Origin: Nitrospira sp.
GTDB lineage: Bacteria > Nitrospirota > Nitrospiria > Nitrospirales > Nitrospiraceae
NCBI GenBank assembly: GCA_022226955.1
Contig: CP092079.1
Coordinates: 761,418-825,417 of the forward strand
DNA length: 64,000 nucleotides
Direction: 5' to 3'
Numbering within the stretch: the stretch's first letter is position 1; every line of letters begins with the position of its first letter. The translations under genes and the position numbers were made by a program. Positions 15,857 to 25,008 of this stretch are shown here, piece by piece. Under the pieces are notes generated by a model, which ran no database searches, was not told the DNA's origin, and was given only the letters and a program-made list of their open reading frames with translations.

Positions 15857-16050
15857 GGAATGGGAAAAACGTCATGCCGACGATACTTGCCTGTCATGGT
15901 CTGTTCGCAAGGCGGACATGTTAACCGAACGGCCGAAAGCGGTCGGTTTCGATCACTTGGGTTGGACGTCAGTATTGAAGGCAGTTCCGAGGTAATGAGC
16001 GGAACTCGTTGAATTGCTGGATGGTTTAAGCGATTAGGATGGAGAGTTTT

Positions 16051-16126
16051 TGGTGGCGGTGTCCCGGATTGAACGGGAGACCCGCGGCTTATGAGTCCGC
16101 TGCTCTACCAACTGAGCTACACCGCC
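16051..16126 (-). tRNA. tRNA-Met (CAT anticodon, elongator type)
   Basis: Read on the minus strand, a full cloverleaf is visible: acceptor GGCGGTG/CACCGCC, D-arm with AGCTCAGTTGGTAGAGC, anticodon loop CTCATAA, T-arm TCCCG-TTCAATC-CGGGA, discriminator A and an encoded CCA end. The G1-C72 pair and the CTCATAA loop favour elongator Met over the initiator, which lacks a paired first base. A CAT anticodon could also belong to tRNA-Ile2 after lysidine modification, but the loop and stem resemble elongator Met. Confidence 0.93.
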
Positions 16127-16360
16127 ACATGATTGTATTTGCTGAAAAATACGGTCGGATGATAGCCGAAGCACAGTAGCAATGTCTACCTGTGGAAGAG
16201 GCTGAAAACACAGAAAATTGAGCTATAACGCGCCAATGTGGAGTAGCGTCCCCCCTCTTTTGAGGTAACCAGAGTGGGGAATGCGCCAATCCAATGGGTT
16301 CGGTATTCTTTCATTACTGGCGGTTATTGACGGATTGTACACACTGTAAAGGAGCGACAC

Positions 16361-16612
16361 ATGGAAGTGCAGATTGGCGGACACAAGCATTCTTCACAGA
16401 TCCACTCAAATCATTTGGCCCCGGAATTTCTTCGCCAACTTACTTCGCGAGAGTTGATGGATGCGTTGATGGCTGCGGATATGCCTATGGGCGGGACCAA
16501 TGAGCAACGAATCGAACGGCTGTTGTCAGTTATGCAGCCGCAAGATCTGACCGCATTTCTCCCTCAGCATGTGGTGGATCGCGTGTCTCTTACGGCGGGT
16601 CCCTCCATCTGA
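16361..16612 (+). CDS. Small hypothetical protein
   Basis: An 83-residue ORF with AAAGGAG eight bases before the ATG. It starts with a His-rich segment (GGHKHSSQIHSNH), then a helical part SRELMDALMAADMPMGGTNEQRIERLLSVMQPQDL that looks like a small SAP-like or helix-loop-helix fold. I do not recognise a family. It is a single gene convergent with the SUI1-family gene. Confidence 0.55.
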   Translation: MEVQIGGHKHSSQIHSNHLAPEFLRQLTSRELMDALMAADMPMGGTNEQRIERLLSVMQPQDLTAFLPQHVVDRVSLTAGPSI

Positions 16613-16658
16613 GAGCGTGGCGTATTTCCTCTCGTGTCTTGTGTAGGGGGGAGGTTGT

Positions 16659-17048
16659 TTATCCACCGGCAAACACTGGGCGAAATCCGGCGTCTGTTAA
16701 AATACGTGCGACCAGCTTCCGCTGGTCTCCCTGAATCTCGATCCGACCTTCTTTGACGGTTCCGCCAGCTCCACAGGCTGTCTGAATGTTCCTTGCGAGC
16801 TGCTCTTTTTCAGCTTGGCCGACTCCGGCAAGCCCTGCTATTACAGTGACGGTCTTCCCTCCTCGATGCGCGGTTTGTCTGATGATATCTACCCGGCCAC
16901 GGTTCTTCTTTACTAGCGGTATTGTTGTCGGTGCGGTGGCAGGTTGCTCTCCAGTGGTTGGTGGGAGCGCGATTTTTTTCAGCGCTGCAAACGGACTTTC
17001 CCATTGGATTGGTTCACCGTCCGTGGGAATACGCGTTTTGTTTTTCAT
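16659..17048 (-). CDS. SUI1/YciH-family translation initiation factor
   Basis: A 129-residue protein whose C-terminal 80 residues form the SUI1 domain (eIF1-like): VDIIRQTAHRGGKTVTVIAGL, then ARNIQTACGAGGTVKEGRIEIQGDQRKLVARILTDAGF, with the GGTVK and IQGD blocks fully kept. Bacterial YciH homologues bind the 30S subunit and influence start-codon selection fidelity. The N-terminal 45 residues are low-complexity. Single gene. Confidence 0.9.
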   Translation of the reverse strand: MKNKTRIPTDGEPIQWESPFAALKKIALPPTTGEQPATAPTTIPLVKKNRGRVDIIRQTAHRGGKTVTVIAGLAGVGQAEKEQLARNIQTACGAGGTVKEGRIEIQGDQRKLVARILTDAGFRPVFAGG

Positions 17049-17230
17049 TGTGTCAGTGCGCCATGGTTTTCGTCAGCACTGTGATCGTTGCCTGGAGAGG
17101 TTGGCGAGGATTGTAGATCTGGATTGCGAGGGAATCAATGGAAGGAAGATCTTTAGGGTAGGAGATTGAAGGGCGGAGATAAACGGTGTGTAGTGTCTGT
17201 GGCTCAGGACTGGACCTTTATTCAGGTATG

Positions 17231-17779
17231 TTAGGTCTCGACAGGATGAATGGTGGTGAGCTCGATCTGTACGGCATGGGTGCCATCGCCTATCAAAATC
17301 TGCCCATCCTGGATGGAGCAATGGAGGTCCATACTGCGTTGTGCGAGTTGAGCCAAAGCCCGGCTTCCGTCTTGCGGGATATTAATCACTGTTAGGTTCT
17401 TGCAACGGGCGAGCAGGAGGCTGGTTTTCTCCCACCACCGATCGGCTCCTCTGCCACCGTAAGAGTAGACGGCGACCTGGGTTGCGCGACCGCAGGCCTG
17501 CCGTATCAGTTTCTCCTCAGGTTCGCCCACCTCAATCCAGAGCTCGATCGCACCGGTGAGATCTTTTTGCCAGAGCGCCGGCTCGTCTTCCGTACCGATG
17601 CCGCGGCCGAAGATGAGGGCGTCGTGCGCATGTCGCGCGAAGGCCAGCAGTCTCACCATCATGCGCTCATCGGTCTCAGATGGATGGCGCGCGAGTGTGA
17701 CGGCATGGTCTTCATAGTAGTGTCGATCCATGTCGGCGATATGCAGTGTGGCTTTGAAGATGGTGGCATTGGGAGCCAT
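17231..17779 (-). CDS. YaeQ family protein
   Basis: A 182-residue protein of the YaeQ family (PD-(D/E)XK-like fold). Typical blocks are ATIFKATLHIADMDRHYYEDH at the start, ETDERMMVRLLAFARHA, and IELWIEVGEPEEKLIRQACGRA. The molecular function is not established for the family. It is followed by a VF530-like gene in the same direction after 68 nt on the upstream side. Confidence 0.93.
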   Translation of the reverse strand: MAPNATIFKATLHIADMDRHYYEDHAVTLARHPSETDERMMVRLLAFARHAHDALIFGRGIGTEDEPALWQKDLTGAIELWIEVGEPEEKLIRQACGRATQVAVYSYGGRGADRWWEKTSLLLARCKNLTVINIPQDGSRALAQLAQRSMDLHCSIQDGQILIGDGTHAVQIELTTIHPVET

Positions 17780-17847
17780 AGCGCGGTAATGCTTTCCGAT
17801 GAAGGGATGTCAGTCGAGCGTCGGAGTCGATTGGTTCGTCTGCGCGC

Positions 17848-18078
17848 TCACGTTCGTTCCACGATATACATTAATTCAAGTCGTTCGCGCGCCCAGGGGG
17901 TTTTGCGCAGAAACGTAAGGCTGGATTTGATACTGGGGTTGTTGAGAAAACAACGCACAGGGAGCCGTCGGCCCAGTTCTTCCCACCCATGGCGCTCGAC
18001 TAGGTGGGTGACGATTGTTTCCAGCGTGATCCCATGCAAGGGATCGCGAGGATGAGACTTGGGTGGCGGCTGATCCAT
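17848..18078 (-). CDS. VF530 family protein (DUF2132)
   Basis: A 76-residue protein matching the VF530/DUF2132 family almost end to end: [21 protein letters not shown], then [28 protein letters not shown] structure of the family showed a small helical fold with a proposed DNA-binding role. The stop of ychF lies upstream by only 8 nt, so it is probably cotranscribed with ychF. Confidence 0.92.
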   Translation of the reverse strand: MDQPPPKSHPRDPLHGITLETIVTHLVERHGWEELGRRLPVRCFLNNPSIKSSLTFLRKTPWARERLELMYIVERT

Positions 18079-18086
18079 GATCTAGG

Positions 18087-19178
18087 CTAGACATTGAACC
18101 GGAAGTGCATCACATCGCCGTCCTGGACCACATACTCCTTGCCTTCTAGCCGCATTTTGCCTTTTTCTTTCGCGCCTGCTTCTCCTTTGCAGGCGATGAA
18201 GTCGTTGTAACTGATGACCTCTGCGCGAATAAAGCCTTTTTCAAAATCGCCATGGATCACGCCGGCGGCCTGCGGGGCGGTGTCGCCGACATGAATAGTC
18301 CATGCGCGCACTTCTTTGATACCGGCAGTAAAGTAGGTTTGCAAGCCCAACAATTGATACGCGGCGCGAATTAAGCGGTTGAGCCCCGGTTCGGTCATGC
18401 CGGTGTCGGCGAGGAATTCTTTCTTTTCCTCATCCGAGAGCACGGAGATTTCCGATTCCAGCGCGGCGCAAATGGCCACGACCGGTGCACCTTCTTTCGC
18501 GGCATACTCTTCCACGCGGGTCAGCAGGGGATTGTTGGTGAATCCCTTTTCCGACACATTCGCCACGTACATGACTGGCTTCATCGTCATCAGGCAGAGC
18601 GGTTTCAGCAAGGCGCGTTGTGCCGGATCCAGCTTCATCGTGCGGGCCGGCTTGCCTTCATTCAGGCAGGCAGCGACTTGTGGCAGCAATTCCCCAAGCT
18701 TTGCGGCGTCTTTGTCGCCGGCGCGGACGGCTTTCAGGTTTCTTTCCTGTGTTTTTTCTACTGTCGCGAGATCGGCTAGGGCCAGTTCGGTGACAATCGT
18801 TTCGATGTCAGACAGCGGGTCGACCTTGCCGGACACGTGGATCACATTGTCATCCTCGAAGCAGCGCACCACATTCACAATCCCATCGGTTTCCCTGATC
18901 GTCGCGAGAAATTGGTTGCCCAAGCCTTCCCCCTTGGAAGCGCCGGCAACCAGTCCGGCAATATCCACAAACTCGGTCGTGGCATATTGCATCCGTTGCG
19001 GGCTCACGATATCGGCCAGCGCCTGCATGCGCGTATCCGGCACTTCCACAATGCCGATATTCGGTTCGATGGTGCAGAACGGATAGTTTTCTGCTGCGAT
19101 ACCCGATTTGGTCAGCGCATTGAACAAGGTAGACTTGCCCACATTGGGCAGCCCGACGATTCCACATTTCACACTCAT
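18087..19178 (-). CDS. ychF: Ribosome-associated ATPase/GTPase YchF (Obg family)
   Basis: A 363-residue P-loop NTPase. The N-terminus has [18 protein letters not shown] (G1), followed by [16 protein letters not shown] and the switch region [20 protein letters not shown]. The specificity motif in this family is NVSE (here YVANVSEKG), which favours ATP over GTP. The C-terminal TGS-like domain ends [13 protein letters not shown]. YchF binds ribosomes and modulates stress responses. Length is normal. A promoter-like block sits about 90 nt upstream (19272-19301). Confidence 0.97.
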   Translation of the reverse strand: MSVKCGIVGLPNVGKSTLFNALTKSGIAAENYPFCTIEPNIGIVEVPDTRMQALADIVSPQRMQYATTEFVDIAGLVAGASKGEGLGNQFLATIRETDGIVNVVRCFEDDNVIHVSGKVDPLSDIETIVTELALADLATVEKTQERNLKAVRAGDKDAAKLGELLPQVAACLNEGKPARTMKLDPAQRALLKPLCLMTMKPVMYVANVSEKGFTNNPLLTRVEEYAAKEGAPVVAICAALESEISVLSDEEKKEFLADTGMTEPGLNRLIRAAYQLLGLQTYFTAGIKEVRAWTIHVGDTAPQAAGVIHGDFEKGFIRAEVISYNDFIACKGEAGAKEKGKMRLEGKEYVVQDGDVMHFRFNV

Positions 19179-19271
19179 GACAACCCCTTCATCGTCATTG
19201 CAATAGTAGGTGCGCTCTGCCGCGGTCTCCGCGTGGTCAGAGGCGGATTAACCAATGAAAACCGGTCGCGC

Positions 19272-19301
19272 ATTCTACGTGGTCAGAGACGGTTTGGTCC
19301 A
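19272..19301 (-). promoter_or_regulatory. Putative promoter of ychF
   Basis: On the minus strand TGGACC (19301-19296) is followed after 18 bp by TAGAAT (19277-19272). The 14 bases CATTCTACGTGGTC (plus strand, 19271-19284) recur exactly upstream of pyruvate kinase (34975-34988), again with a TGGAC hexamer 17 bp further out and about 90 nt of 5' leader. The shared block supports a housekeeping promoter, though transcription was not measured. Confidence 0.5.
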
Positions 19302-19337
19302 CCCCTTCCAATGGCAGACTGGGGTGATCGAGTAGGG

Positions 19338-20570
19338 TTAGTGCGCAGCAAGTATCAGCTTGACGATGCCGGAGATGTCTTGGATATCGGCTGACGAGGA
19401 GAGGTTATTCGTGAGGCGATTGTAGCCGGCTTCAAAAGACAGCAGGGTAGCCCAGGCTTTGGAGCGTTGCAGGTCCCAGGCAAGGATGCCTTTTCCGCCG
19501 ACTTGTTGCGTGTCGATCAGCCGGTCGCTTGAACGGACGCTGGCATAGTTGCCTGCGGCACTGAGCCAGACGCACTGATTGTGGCGATATTGGACGGCCA
19601 CAGATGCGGAGGGCGATTCGATTCTGGTGCCTGACCAGTCTTGCGTTTCCTCTCGGTACGTTAGTGTCGGTGTGATGGTGAGGGTGGTCGACGGGCGAAT
19701 CGCGGCGGTGAGTGTTTGCAAACGAATCGTATTTCCTGCTCCGTTGCGTTGTAGATCGCTGCCCAGGATGTATGCAGAGGCGAGGCGGGCATTCCAGGCG
19801 GCGCCGGTATAGGCTAGGGCACCTTCAAGGGTATGCGTATGGCTTCGTTGGGGTGCCACTCCGATCGGTTCCGCGGAACTGCGTAGTCCTGTATTTGAGT
19901 AAGTAAGCATGAATTCAGGCAAGCCGGGACTCTTCCAGGCGAGTCCTAATCGGCCGTAGGTTTGTCCCAGCCTTGTTCTTGCGTTGTCGCCGGTCACATT
20001 ATTCCATTGTTGCCCTACGGCACTTCGTAGCGTTGTCTGCCCGGACGTCCATTCTCCCCAGACTTCACGTATTGCCAGGTCGGGTCCATTCAGAAAGGCT
20101 TGGCCGGCTGAACGATAGAGCGCGCCGTATCGTACGGAGCCTGCCGTGCCGGTAATGCCGAGCCGCAGCATTCGACTGGCTGGGTCGTCTCGGGTATCGC
20201 CGACGATCTTGTTCTGCAACCACGTTGCGCCACCCTCACTGTGTGCCATTTCTGCCTCTGTCACCAGCAGACCGTTGAGTATGTTTATCGAAGAAAGAAG
20301 TCCACGTGTGCGGGGTTGCTCTGTTTCCGGCGTTAGGTTTTGCAGCCGAGTTGCGGTCACCGTGGGTGGAGGGGCAAAGTATGTCGATGTCAAACTGGTT
20401 TGATAGAGCGCAGAGGAGGCAGGTTTGAGATCGGTCTGAGGTGTTGGATCAGAAAACTGCGCACTCCAGGTCGCAAAGATTTGGTCGGACATAGCCCCGT
20501 CGCCGGCCCATAGTAATGAGGCGGATAGCAGTAATGGGAGTATGAGGATGAGACTCCAGAAAAGAGGCAT
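19338..20570 (-). CDS. Outer-membrane beta-barrel hypothetical protein
   Basis: A 410-residue exported protein: signal peptide LILPLLLSASLLWA, then from about residue 90 a long run of alternating amphipathic strands (LRLGITGTAGSVRYGALYRSAGQAF, LGLAWKSPGLPEFMLTYSNTG, LEGALAYTGAAWNARLASAYI), as in outer-membrane porins or export barrels. It ends SGIVKLILAAH, without a terminal aromatic, so the Bam signal is imperfect. No named family recognised. Long 485-nt AT-richer region upstream. Confidence 0.72.
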   Translation of the reverse strand: MPLFWSLILILPLLLSASLLWAGDGAMSDQIFATWSAQFSDPTPQTDLKPASSALYQTSLTSTYFAPPPTVTATRLQNLTPETEQPRTRGLLSSINILNGLLVTEAEMAHSEGGATWLQNKIVGDTRDDPASRMLRLGITGTAGSVRYGALYRSAGQAFLNGPDLAIREVWGEWTSGQTTLRSAVGQQWNNVTGDNARTRLGQTYGRLGLAWKSPGLPEFMLTYSNTGLRSSAEPIGVAPQRSHTHTLEGALAYTGAAWNARLASAYILGSDLQRNGAGNTIRLQTLTAAIRPSTTLTITPTLTYREETQDWSGTRIESPSASVAVQYRHNQCVWLSAAGNYASVRSSDRLIDTQQVGGKGILAWDLQRSKAWATLLSFEAGYNRLTNNLSSSADIQDISGIVKLILAAH

Positions 20571-21055
20571 ATGTATTGGGCATGAGCTAAGAGTTCACTA
20601 CTAAATGTAGCACTTGAAAAAATATCGTAAACCGCTGAATGAAAAGGCCTGTTGAGGCTATTCCCTCGATGTAGATTGGAGGAGCAATTGGATAGATATT
20701 GCGTCTGACAGTCTAACTATTTCAGGTAGTTAGCTGTTATGCGAAGGAATGCCGAATAGGACTAGTTCGAACGGTATTGCATGAGGAGGAGACGCGGAGG
20801 TGCTGTTCGGAGCACAGCCGGCAGATGACTCCAGTAGTATCAGGAAAAAGCGTTTATTGCGCCCCCCCTCCTTAGAGAAGCGTTATTTCCCCAGAGGAGG
20901 GGTATTAACTCATTCTCTATCTTGATACTCTTCAAAACATTAGAAAACGATTGAATGTAGGTTGTCTCCCACCCTGTGGGTTGGTTACAAAAGAAGGGCG
21001 CTCAAATCTCGGTACACGTACTTAATCATTCTGAAATGGTTTAGGAGATTTACCA
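20571..21055 (+). promoter_or_regulatory. Long 5' region of the subtilase gene with three inverted repeats
   Basis: About 485 nt with no gene. Visible dyads are CTAACTA/TAGTTAG (20713-20719 and 20727-20733), GTGCT/AGCAC with a 6-nt loop (20800-20815), and CCCCTCCT/AGGAGGGG (20865-20872 and 20895-20902). It also serves as the upstream region of the beta-barrel gene on the other strand. The number of hairpins suggests an RNA leader for the protease gene; I could not match it to a known riboswitch class. Confidence 0.35.
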
Positions 21056-24000
21056 ATGGCGAGTCGAAGGTCATGCTCTAGATCAAAAGGTATTGTCGGT
21101 TCTTATGTACGGAGAAGGCAGGCAGCCTGGCTAAGCCTATGCATACTAGTGGCGCTTTCTTCATTCGGAGGTATCTGGGCTAATGCAGAAACAGCTCGCA
21201 GCGCCCGTCCAGATCGTGGCGCTACGGTCGGTTCCGGCGGTCACAATATGCAGGGCCGATATAAGGACGGAGAAGTGATCGTCAAATTCCGCAATGGGGC
21301 GTCGGGTGCCACCATTGCAGCTGCCGAAGTAAAGACCGGCGCGCATGCGACGAAGTCGTTTGCCGCAGGTTCCCATCGGTTGCATCTCCTCAAGCTGAAA
21401 AAGGGGAGCTCGGTCGAAGACGCCATTGCAATGTATCGGCAAGACCCCGCTGTTGAGTATGCCGAACCGAACTACCTCTATGAATTAGCCAGTGTTCCTA
21501 ATGACACACTGTTCAGCCAGTTATGGGGGCTTCATAATACTGGCCAAACGGTTCGAGGCGTGACGGGTGCGGCCGGCGCCGATATTCATGCCGCGGAGGC
21601 CTGGGATATTACCACTGGCAGCCCCAATGTTGTGATTGCAGTTATCGATACAGGGATTGCTTATGACCACCCGGACCTTGCTCCTAACATGTGGACAAAT
21701 GCCGGTGAAATTCCGAATGACGGCATCGATAACGATGGCAACGGATATGTAGATGACTATCATGGGTACGACTTTGCCAATAACGATGGCGATCCGATGG
21801 ATGTGGTGCATTTTCCCACCGGTATGCTGGGGCATGGCACAGGTCTGTCGGGCACCATGGCCGCGGCGGGGAATAACAGTCTCGGCGTAACCGGCGTCAT
21901 GCAGAGAGCGAAGCTCATGGCGCTCAAAGCTGGAAGCGGGGTCGCGTTTGAACATGTAACGGGCGACGGGTTTATTCCTGCCGGCAACTATGCGATCGCA
22001 AATGGCGCTCGCATAATCAATGCAAGTTTTGGAAGGGTGGGAGGCGCGTGCAGCCAAGCAGAGTACGATATGTTGAGTGCCGCCAATGCGGCTGGCGTTA
22101 TGGTTCTGGCTGCCGCAGGGAACAATACTCAGGACAACGATCTGGTGCCATGGTACCCGGCGCAGTACAGCGTGGCGACTTCGTGTGGGCCGGCTCTGCC
22201 GAATGTCATTGGAGTGGCTGCGACAAATCAGAACGATGGCCTGTCGTATTTTTCAAATTTTGGCGCGGCGTCTGTCCAAATCGCAGCGCCGGGAACCGAT
22301 GAAACCTATACGACCTACCCCACGCAGAATGTGGTCAATATCCTGTTACATACGTTCGATTCGAACCCTGCCGGGTTGGGGTATGTCTTTAGCGGGGTCA
22401 ATAACAGTTGGGCCTTCACCAATGCGCAGTCTGTCAGTCCTCCGAACAGCCTCACGGACAGTCCGGGCGGCAACTATCTGGACAACACCAATTCCTTTGC
22501 CACGGGTCCGAGCTTTAGCACGGTTGGCCGACATGGCTGTCTTCTGGTCGGCGATGTGCGCCTGTCTTCCGCAGGCGCTGGGGATGGTATTTTGGTGCAG
22601 GCTTCCGGAGATGGAGGCACGACGTGGACCAGGGGGAACAGGTTTACTGCCTCCTCAGGCGGCGCATTCACGAACCGGCCTCTGGAAGAAATCCGCGATA
22701 ATAATTCATCCGTCCGATTCCGGATGAATTTCTTCTCTGACAATGCAGGCGCTGCGGATGGTGCGTATCTTGATAACCTGCGCGTTGACTGCGTGTCGGG
22801 GCCCCCTTCTGGAGTGACGGACTATGGTTATACGGGCGGGACGTCATCGGCTACGGCGCATGTGTCGGGTGTCGTCGGATTGCTCCTTTCTGTCAATCCA
22901 GGCCTAACGGTGGCGCAGATCCGTAATGCCATTATCAATACCGGCGATGTGCTTCCGTCACTTGCTGGAAAAACCCTGACGGGTCGTCGGCTTAATGCTC
23001 GGGCAGCGCTCGACAGTATCAATGTGTTTGCAGTCACTGTTAATAAGGCAGGCACTGGTTTGGGGACGGTTACATCGACGCCGAACGGGATCAACTGCGG
23101 CGCAACCTGCAATCTCCAATTCTCAGGAGGGACTAGTGTGACGCTGACGGCGACAGCTTCTCCGGGATCTGTGTTCTCCGGGTGGAGTGGTGGTGGGTGT
23201 GTCGGCGTGAACACCTGTACCTTATCCACTACAGCCGCGGTGACGGCGACCTTTAACACGGCGCCGCCTCCTCAATTCACTGTAACCGTCAATAAGGTCG
23301 GCACTGGGAACGGAACGGTTACGTCGGCTCCGGCTGGAATCAATTGCGGCGTCGCGTGTTCTGCTCAATTCTCGGGGGGGACTACTGTCACGCTCACGGC
23401 AACTCCGGACGGTGGATCCGTTTTTGCCGGTTGGAGCGGCGGCAGCTGTGCAGGAACAGGAGCCACCTGTGAGCCCACTACAAATGCAACGGTAACGGCA
23501 ACCTTTAATGTTGCGCCGCCGACACCGTTTACTGTAACGGTCAGCAAAAACGGCACGGGTGCGGGGATAGTCACATCGAGTCCAGCTGGTATCAATTGCG
23601 GGGGGACCTGTGACGCCCAGTTCAATCAAGGTACAACCGTGACGCTCACAGCGACTCCGACCGCGGGCTCTGTCTTTGCCAGTTGGAGCGGCGGGTGCAC
23701 AGGAACAGGCACCTGTCAGGTTACCTCCACGGTAGCAGTGACGGCAACTTTTAACACGATGCCGCCTTCAGGGACGTTTACGGTGACTGCTCTCAAGGCC
23801 GGAACCGGATCAGGAACGGTCACATCAAATTCAGCTGGGATCGACTGCGGTGGGACCTGCAGCTTCAATTTTCTTCAAGGTACGACTGTGACTCTCTCTG
23901 TGGTCGCGGATGCCGGTTCGACGTTTAGCGGCTGGAGCGGCGGTGGTTGCACAGGATCCGGTACGTGCACTGTGAATACTGCGGCTACTGTGACGGCATC

Positions 24001-24163
24001 GTTTGACGGTCCCGTTTCAGTGGGTGGAGGGGCTCAGGGTTCTTCTGGTGGGGGAGGCGGATGCACGATTGCACCGGCTGGGTCGAATGATGCCCTGATG
24101 CCGATCTTACTTCTGTTGTCTCTGAGTGTGTTGTGCTGGAGAGCTCGAAGGCGTGTTCGCTAG
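21056..24163 (+). CDS. Secreted subtilisin-like (S8) serine protease with bacterial repeat modules and a JDVT-CTERM-type sorting tail
   Basis: A 1035-residue secreted protease; TAGGAG precedes the ATG. Order: signal segment with hydrophobic core near 23-43; fervidolysin-like propeptide (DGEVIVKFRNG to AVEYAEPNY); S8 catalytic domain with Asp198 (VIAVIDTG), His260 (GHGTG) and Ser597 (GTSSATAH). About 150 residues are inserted between His and Ser (about 430-590), resembling a beta-sandwich. Residues about 660-980 hold four InlB-type bacterial repeats, each TVTSxxxGINCG...GWSGG with paired cysteines. The last 40 residues are Gly-rich with one Cys (GGGGGCT), then a hydrophobic helix and RARRRVR. 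That tail is the JDVT-CTERM pattern, processed by a CPBP-type protease, encoded next door. Confidence 0.88.
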   Translation: MASRRSCSRSKGIVGSYVRRRQAAWLSLCILVALSSFGGIWANAETARSARPDRGATVGSGGHNMQGRYKDGEVIVKFRNGASGATIAAAEVKTGAHATKSFAAGSHRLHLLKLKKGSSVEDAIAMYRQDPAVEYAEPNYLYELASVPNDTLFSQLWGLHNTGQTVRGVTGAAGADIHAAEAWDITTGSPNVVIAVIDTGIAYDHPDLAPNMWTNAGEIPNDGIDNDGNGYVDDYHGYDFANNDGDPMDVVHFPTGMLGHGTGLSGTMAAAGNNSLGVTGVMQRAKLMALKAGSGVAFEHVTGDGFIPAGNYAIANGARIINASFGRVGGACSQAEYDMLSAANAAGVMVLAAAGNNTQDNDLVPWYPAQYSVATSCGPALPNVIGVAATNQNDGLSYFSNFGAASVQIAAPGTDETYTTYPTQNVVNILLHTFDSNPAGLGYVFSGVNNSWAFTNAQSVSPPNSLTDSPGGNYLDNTNSFATGPSFSTVGRHGCLLVGDVRLSSAGAGDGILVQASGDGGTTWTRGNRFTASSGGAFTNRPLEEIRDNNSSVRFRMNFFSDNAGAADGAYLDNLRVDCVSGPPSGVTDYGYTGGTSSATAHVSGVVGLLLSVNPGLTVAQIRNAIINTGDVLPSLAGKTLTGRRLNARAALDSINVFAVTVNKAGTGLGTVTSTPNGINCGATCNLQFSGGTSVTLTATASPGSVFSGWSGGGCVGVNTCTLSTTAAVTATFNTAPPPQFTVTVNKVGTGNGTVTSAPAGINCGVACSAQFSGGTTVTLTATPDGGSVFAGWSGGSCAGTGATCEPTTNATVTATFNVAPPTPFTVTVSKNGTGAGIVTSSPAGINCGGTCDAQFNQGTTVTLTATPTAGSVFASWSGGCTGTGTCQVTSTVAVTATFNTMPPSGTFTVTALKAGTGSGTVTSNSAGIDCGGTCSFNFLQGTTVTLSVVADAGSTFSGWSGGGCTGSGTCTVNTAATVTASFDGPVSVGGGAQGSSGGGGGCTIAPAGSNDALMPILLLLSLSVLCWRARRRVR

Positions 24164-24181
24164 TCTTCCCATCGTTATCCG

Positions 24182-24216
24182 GCCGAAGTCTTCAGGCAAC
24201 TGCCTGAAGACTCGGC
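24182..24216 (+). terminator. Strong hairpin between the subtilase and its putative sorting protease
   Basis: AGTCTTCAGGCA (24187-24198) and TGCCTGAAGACT (24201-24212) are perfect inverted repeats, and GCCG/CGGC (24182-24185 and 24213-24216) extends the stem past a single bulged A. There is no U-tract. The hairpin sits 18 nt after the protease stop and 18 nt before the ATG of the CPBP gene, so it may lower expression of the second gene or act as an RNA-stabilising end. Confidence 0.5.
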
Positions 24217-24233
24217 GAGATAGCCGTGCATCT

Positions 24234-24725
24234 ATGGTTTCTGTTGCATCAGTTCTCTATGAGCTTTTGGGGCACAGGCCTATCTCAGGCTTTTATCGTT
24301 CTTCCGTATTTCTTTCCAGTCTGGCCATAGGAGCGATTTTCTTTGTCGTGTTGCCTTTGCTGGCGGCTGTCCAGCCGTTGCCTTGGGAACGGATGCTGTC
24401 TATGGCATTCCTCACGGCTGTAGTGTGGCAGCCGATTGTCGAGGAGCTTTTGTTCCGAGGATGCATGCAGGGCGTTCTGATACGCCGTGCCTGGGGGCGC
24501 CGCACGGTCATTGGGTTAAGCACGGCGAACCTTTTGACGTCGATCGTATTCGTCATTGCCCACATCCCGACACACCCGCTTCTTTGGGCAGTACTCACGC
24601 TGTTCCCTTCTCTCGTTTTTGGAATTCTGCGCGATCGATCGGGGTCGGTGATTCCGTCTATCGCGCTCCATATTTTTTATAACATAGGCTATTTTCTTAT
24701 TGCCGGAGGCTCCGCCATTGTCTAA
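24234..24725 (+). CDS. CPBP-family glutamic-type intramembrane protease, likely JDVT-CTERM processing enzyme (MrtJ-like)
   Basis: A 163-residue polytopic membrane protein (about five hydrophobic segments) of the CPBP/Abi (Rce1-like) family. All three family motifs are present: EELLFRG, an isolated His in FVIAHIPTHP, and ALHIFYN near the C-terminus. Longer starts (for example GTG at 24126) would cross a strong hairpin, so I chose the ATG at 24234. Short members of this family pair with sorting-tail proteins (MYXO-CTERM, JDVT-CTERM). Standing directly behind a subtilase with such a tail, it most likely cleaves that tail in the inner membrane so the mature protease can go to the surface, possibly lipid-anchored through the conserved Cys. 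This pairing is inference. Confidence 0.85.
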   Translation: MVSVASVLYELLGHRPISGFYRSSVFLSSLAIGAIFFVVLPLLAAVQPLPWERMLSMAFLTAVVWQPIVEELLFRGCMQGVLIRRAWGRRTVIGLSTANLLTSIVFVIAHIPTHPLLWAVLTLFPSLVFGILRDRSGSVIPSIALHIFYNIGYFLIAGGSAIV

Positions 24726-24765
24726 ATGCGGGTGACTGGTTTTTAAGGGAAGCGCTGCTCATGTT

Positions 24766-24951
24766 CTATCCCATAGCAGCCCAGATTTTCTGTGCGTTCT
24801 CACCGGTGAAGGTCATGTCGTCTTGTGCAGAGGAGCTGCGCTCGAAATAGAGATGCAGTAAGCCTCCACCAAAATGGGCTTCGCGAACGAGATCCAGATT
24901 TATCGCCACCTCACCTGCGCGTTCCTCATCCTTCACTTTGATAAATCGCAT
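24766..24951 (-). CDS. Small hypothetical protein
   Basis: A 61-residue ORF (MRFIKVKDEERAGEVAINLDLVREAHFGG...). The beta-rich pattern, with INLDLV and LHLYFERS, resembles small cytoplasmic proteins of unknown function often seen as single genes in Nitrospirota-like genomes. There is a weak AAGAGAA ahead of the ATG. No family named with confidence. Confidence 0.5.
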   Translation of the reverse strand: MRFIKVKDEERAGEVAINLDLVREAHFGGGLLHLYFERSSSAQDDMTFTGENAQKIWAAMG

Positions 24952-25008
24952 GATTGGGTTCTCTTGGTTGTAATCTCCTCATGGGGCGTCGACGTGACGG
25001 ATGTCTAT

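Noticed and set aside
16089..16289. A 66-codon ORF over the tRNA
   Set aside because: It is produced by the tRNA-Met gene sequence read in frame.
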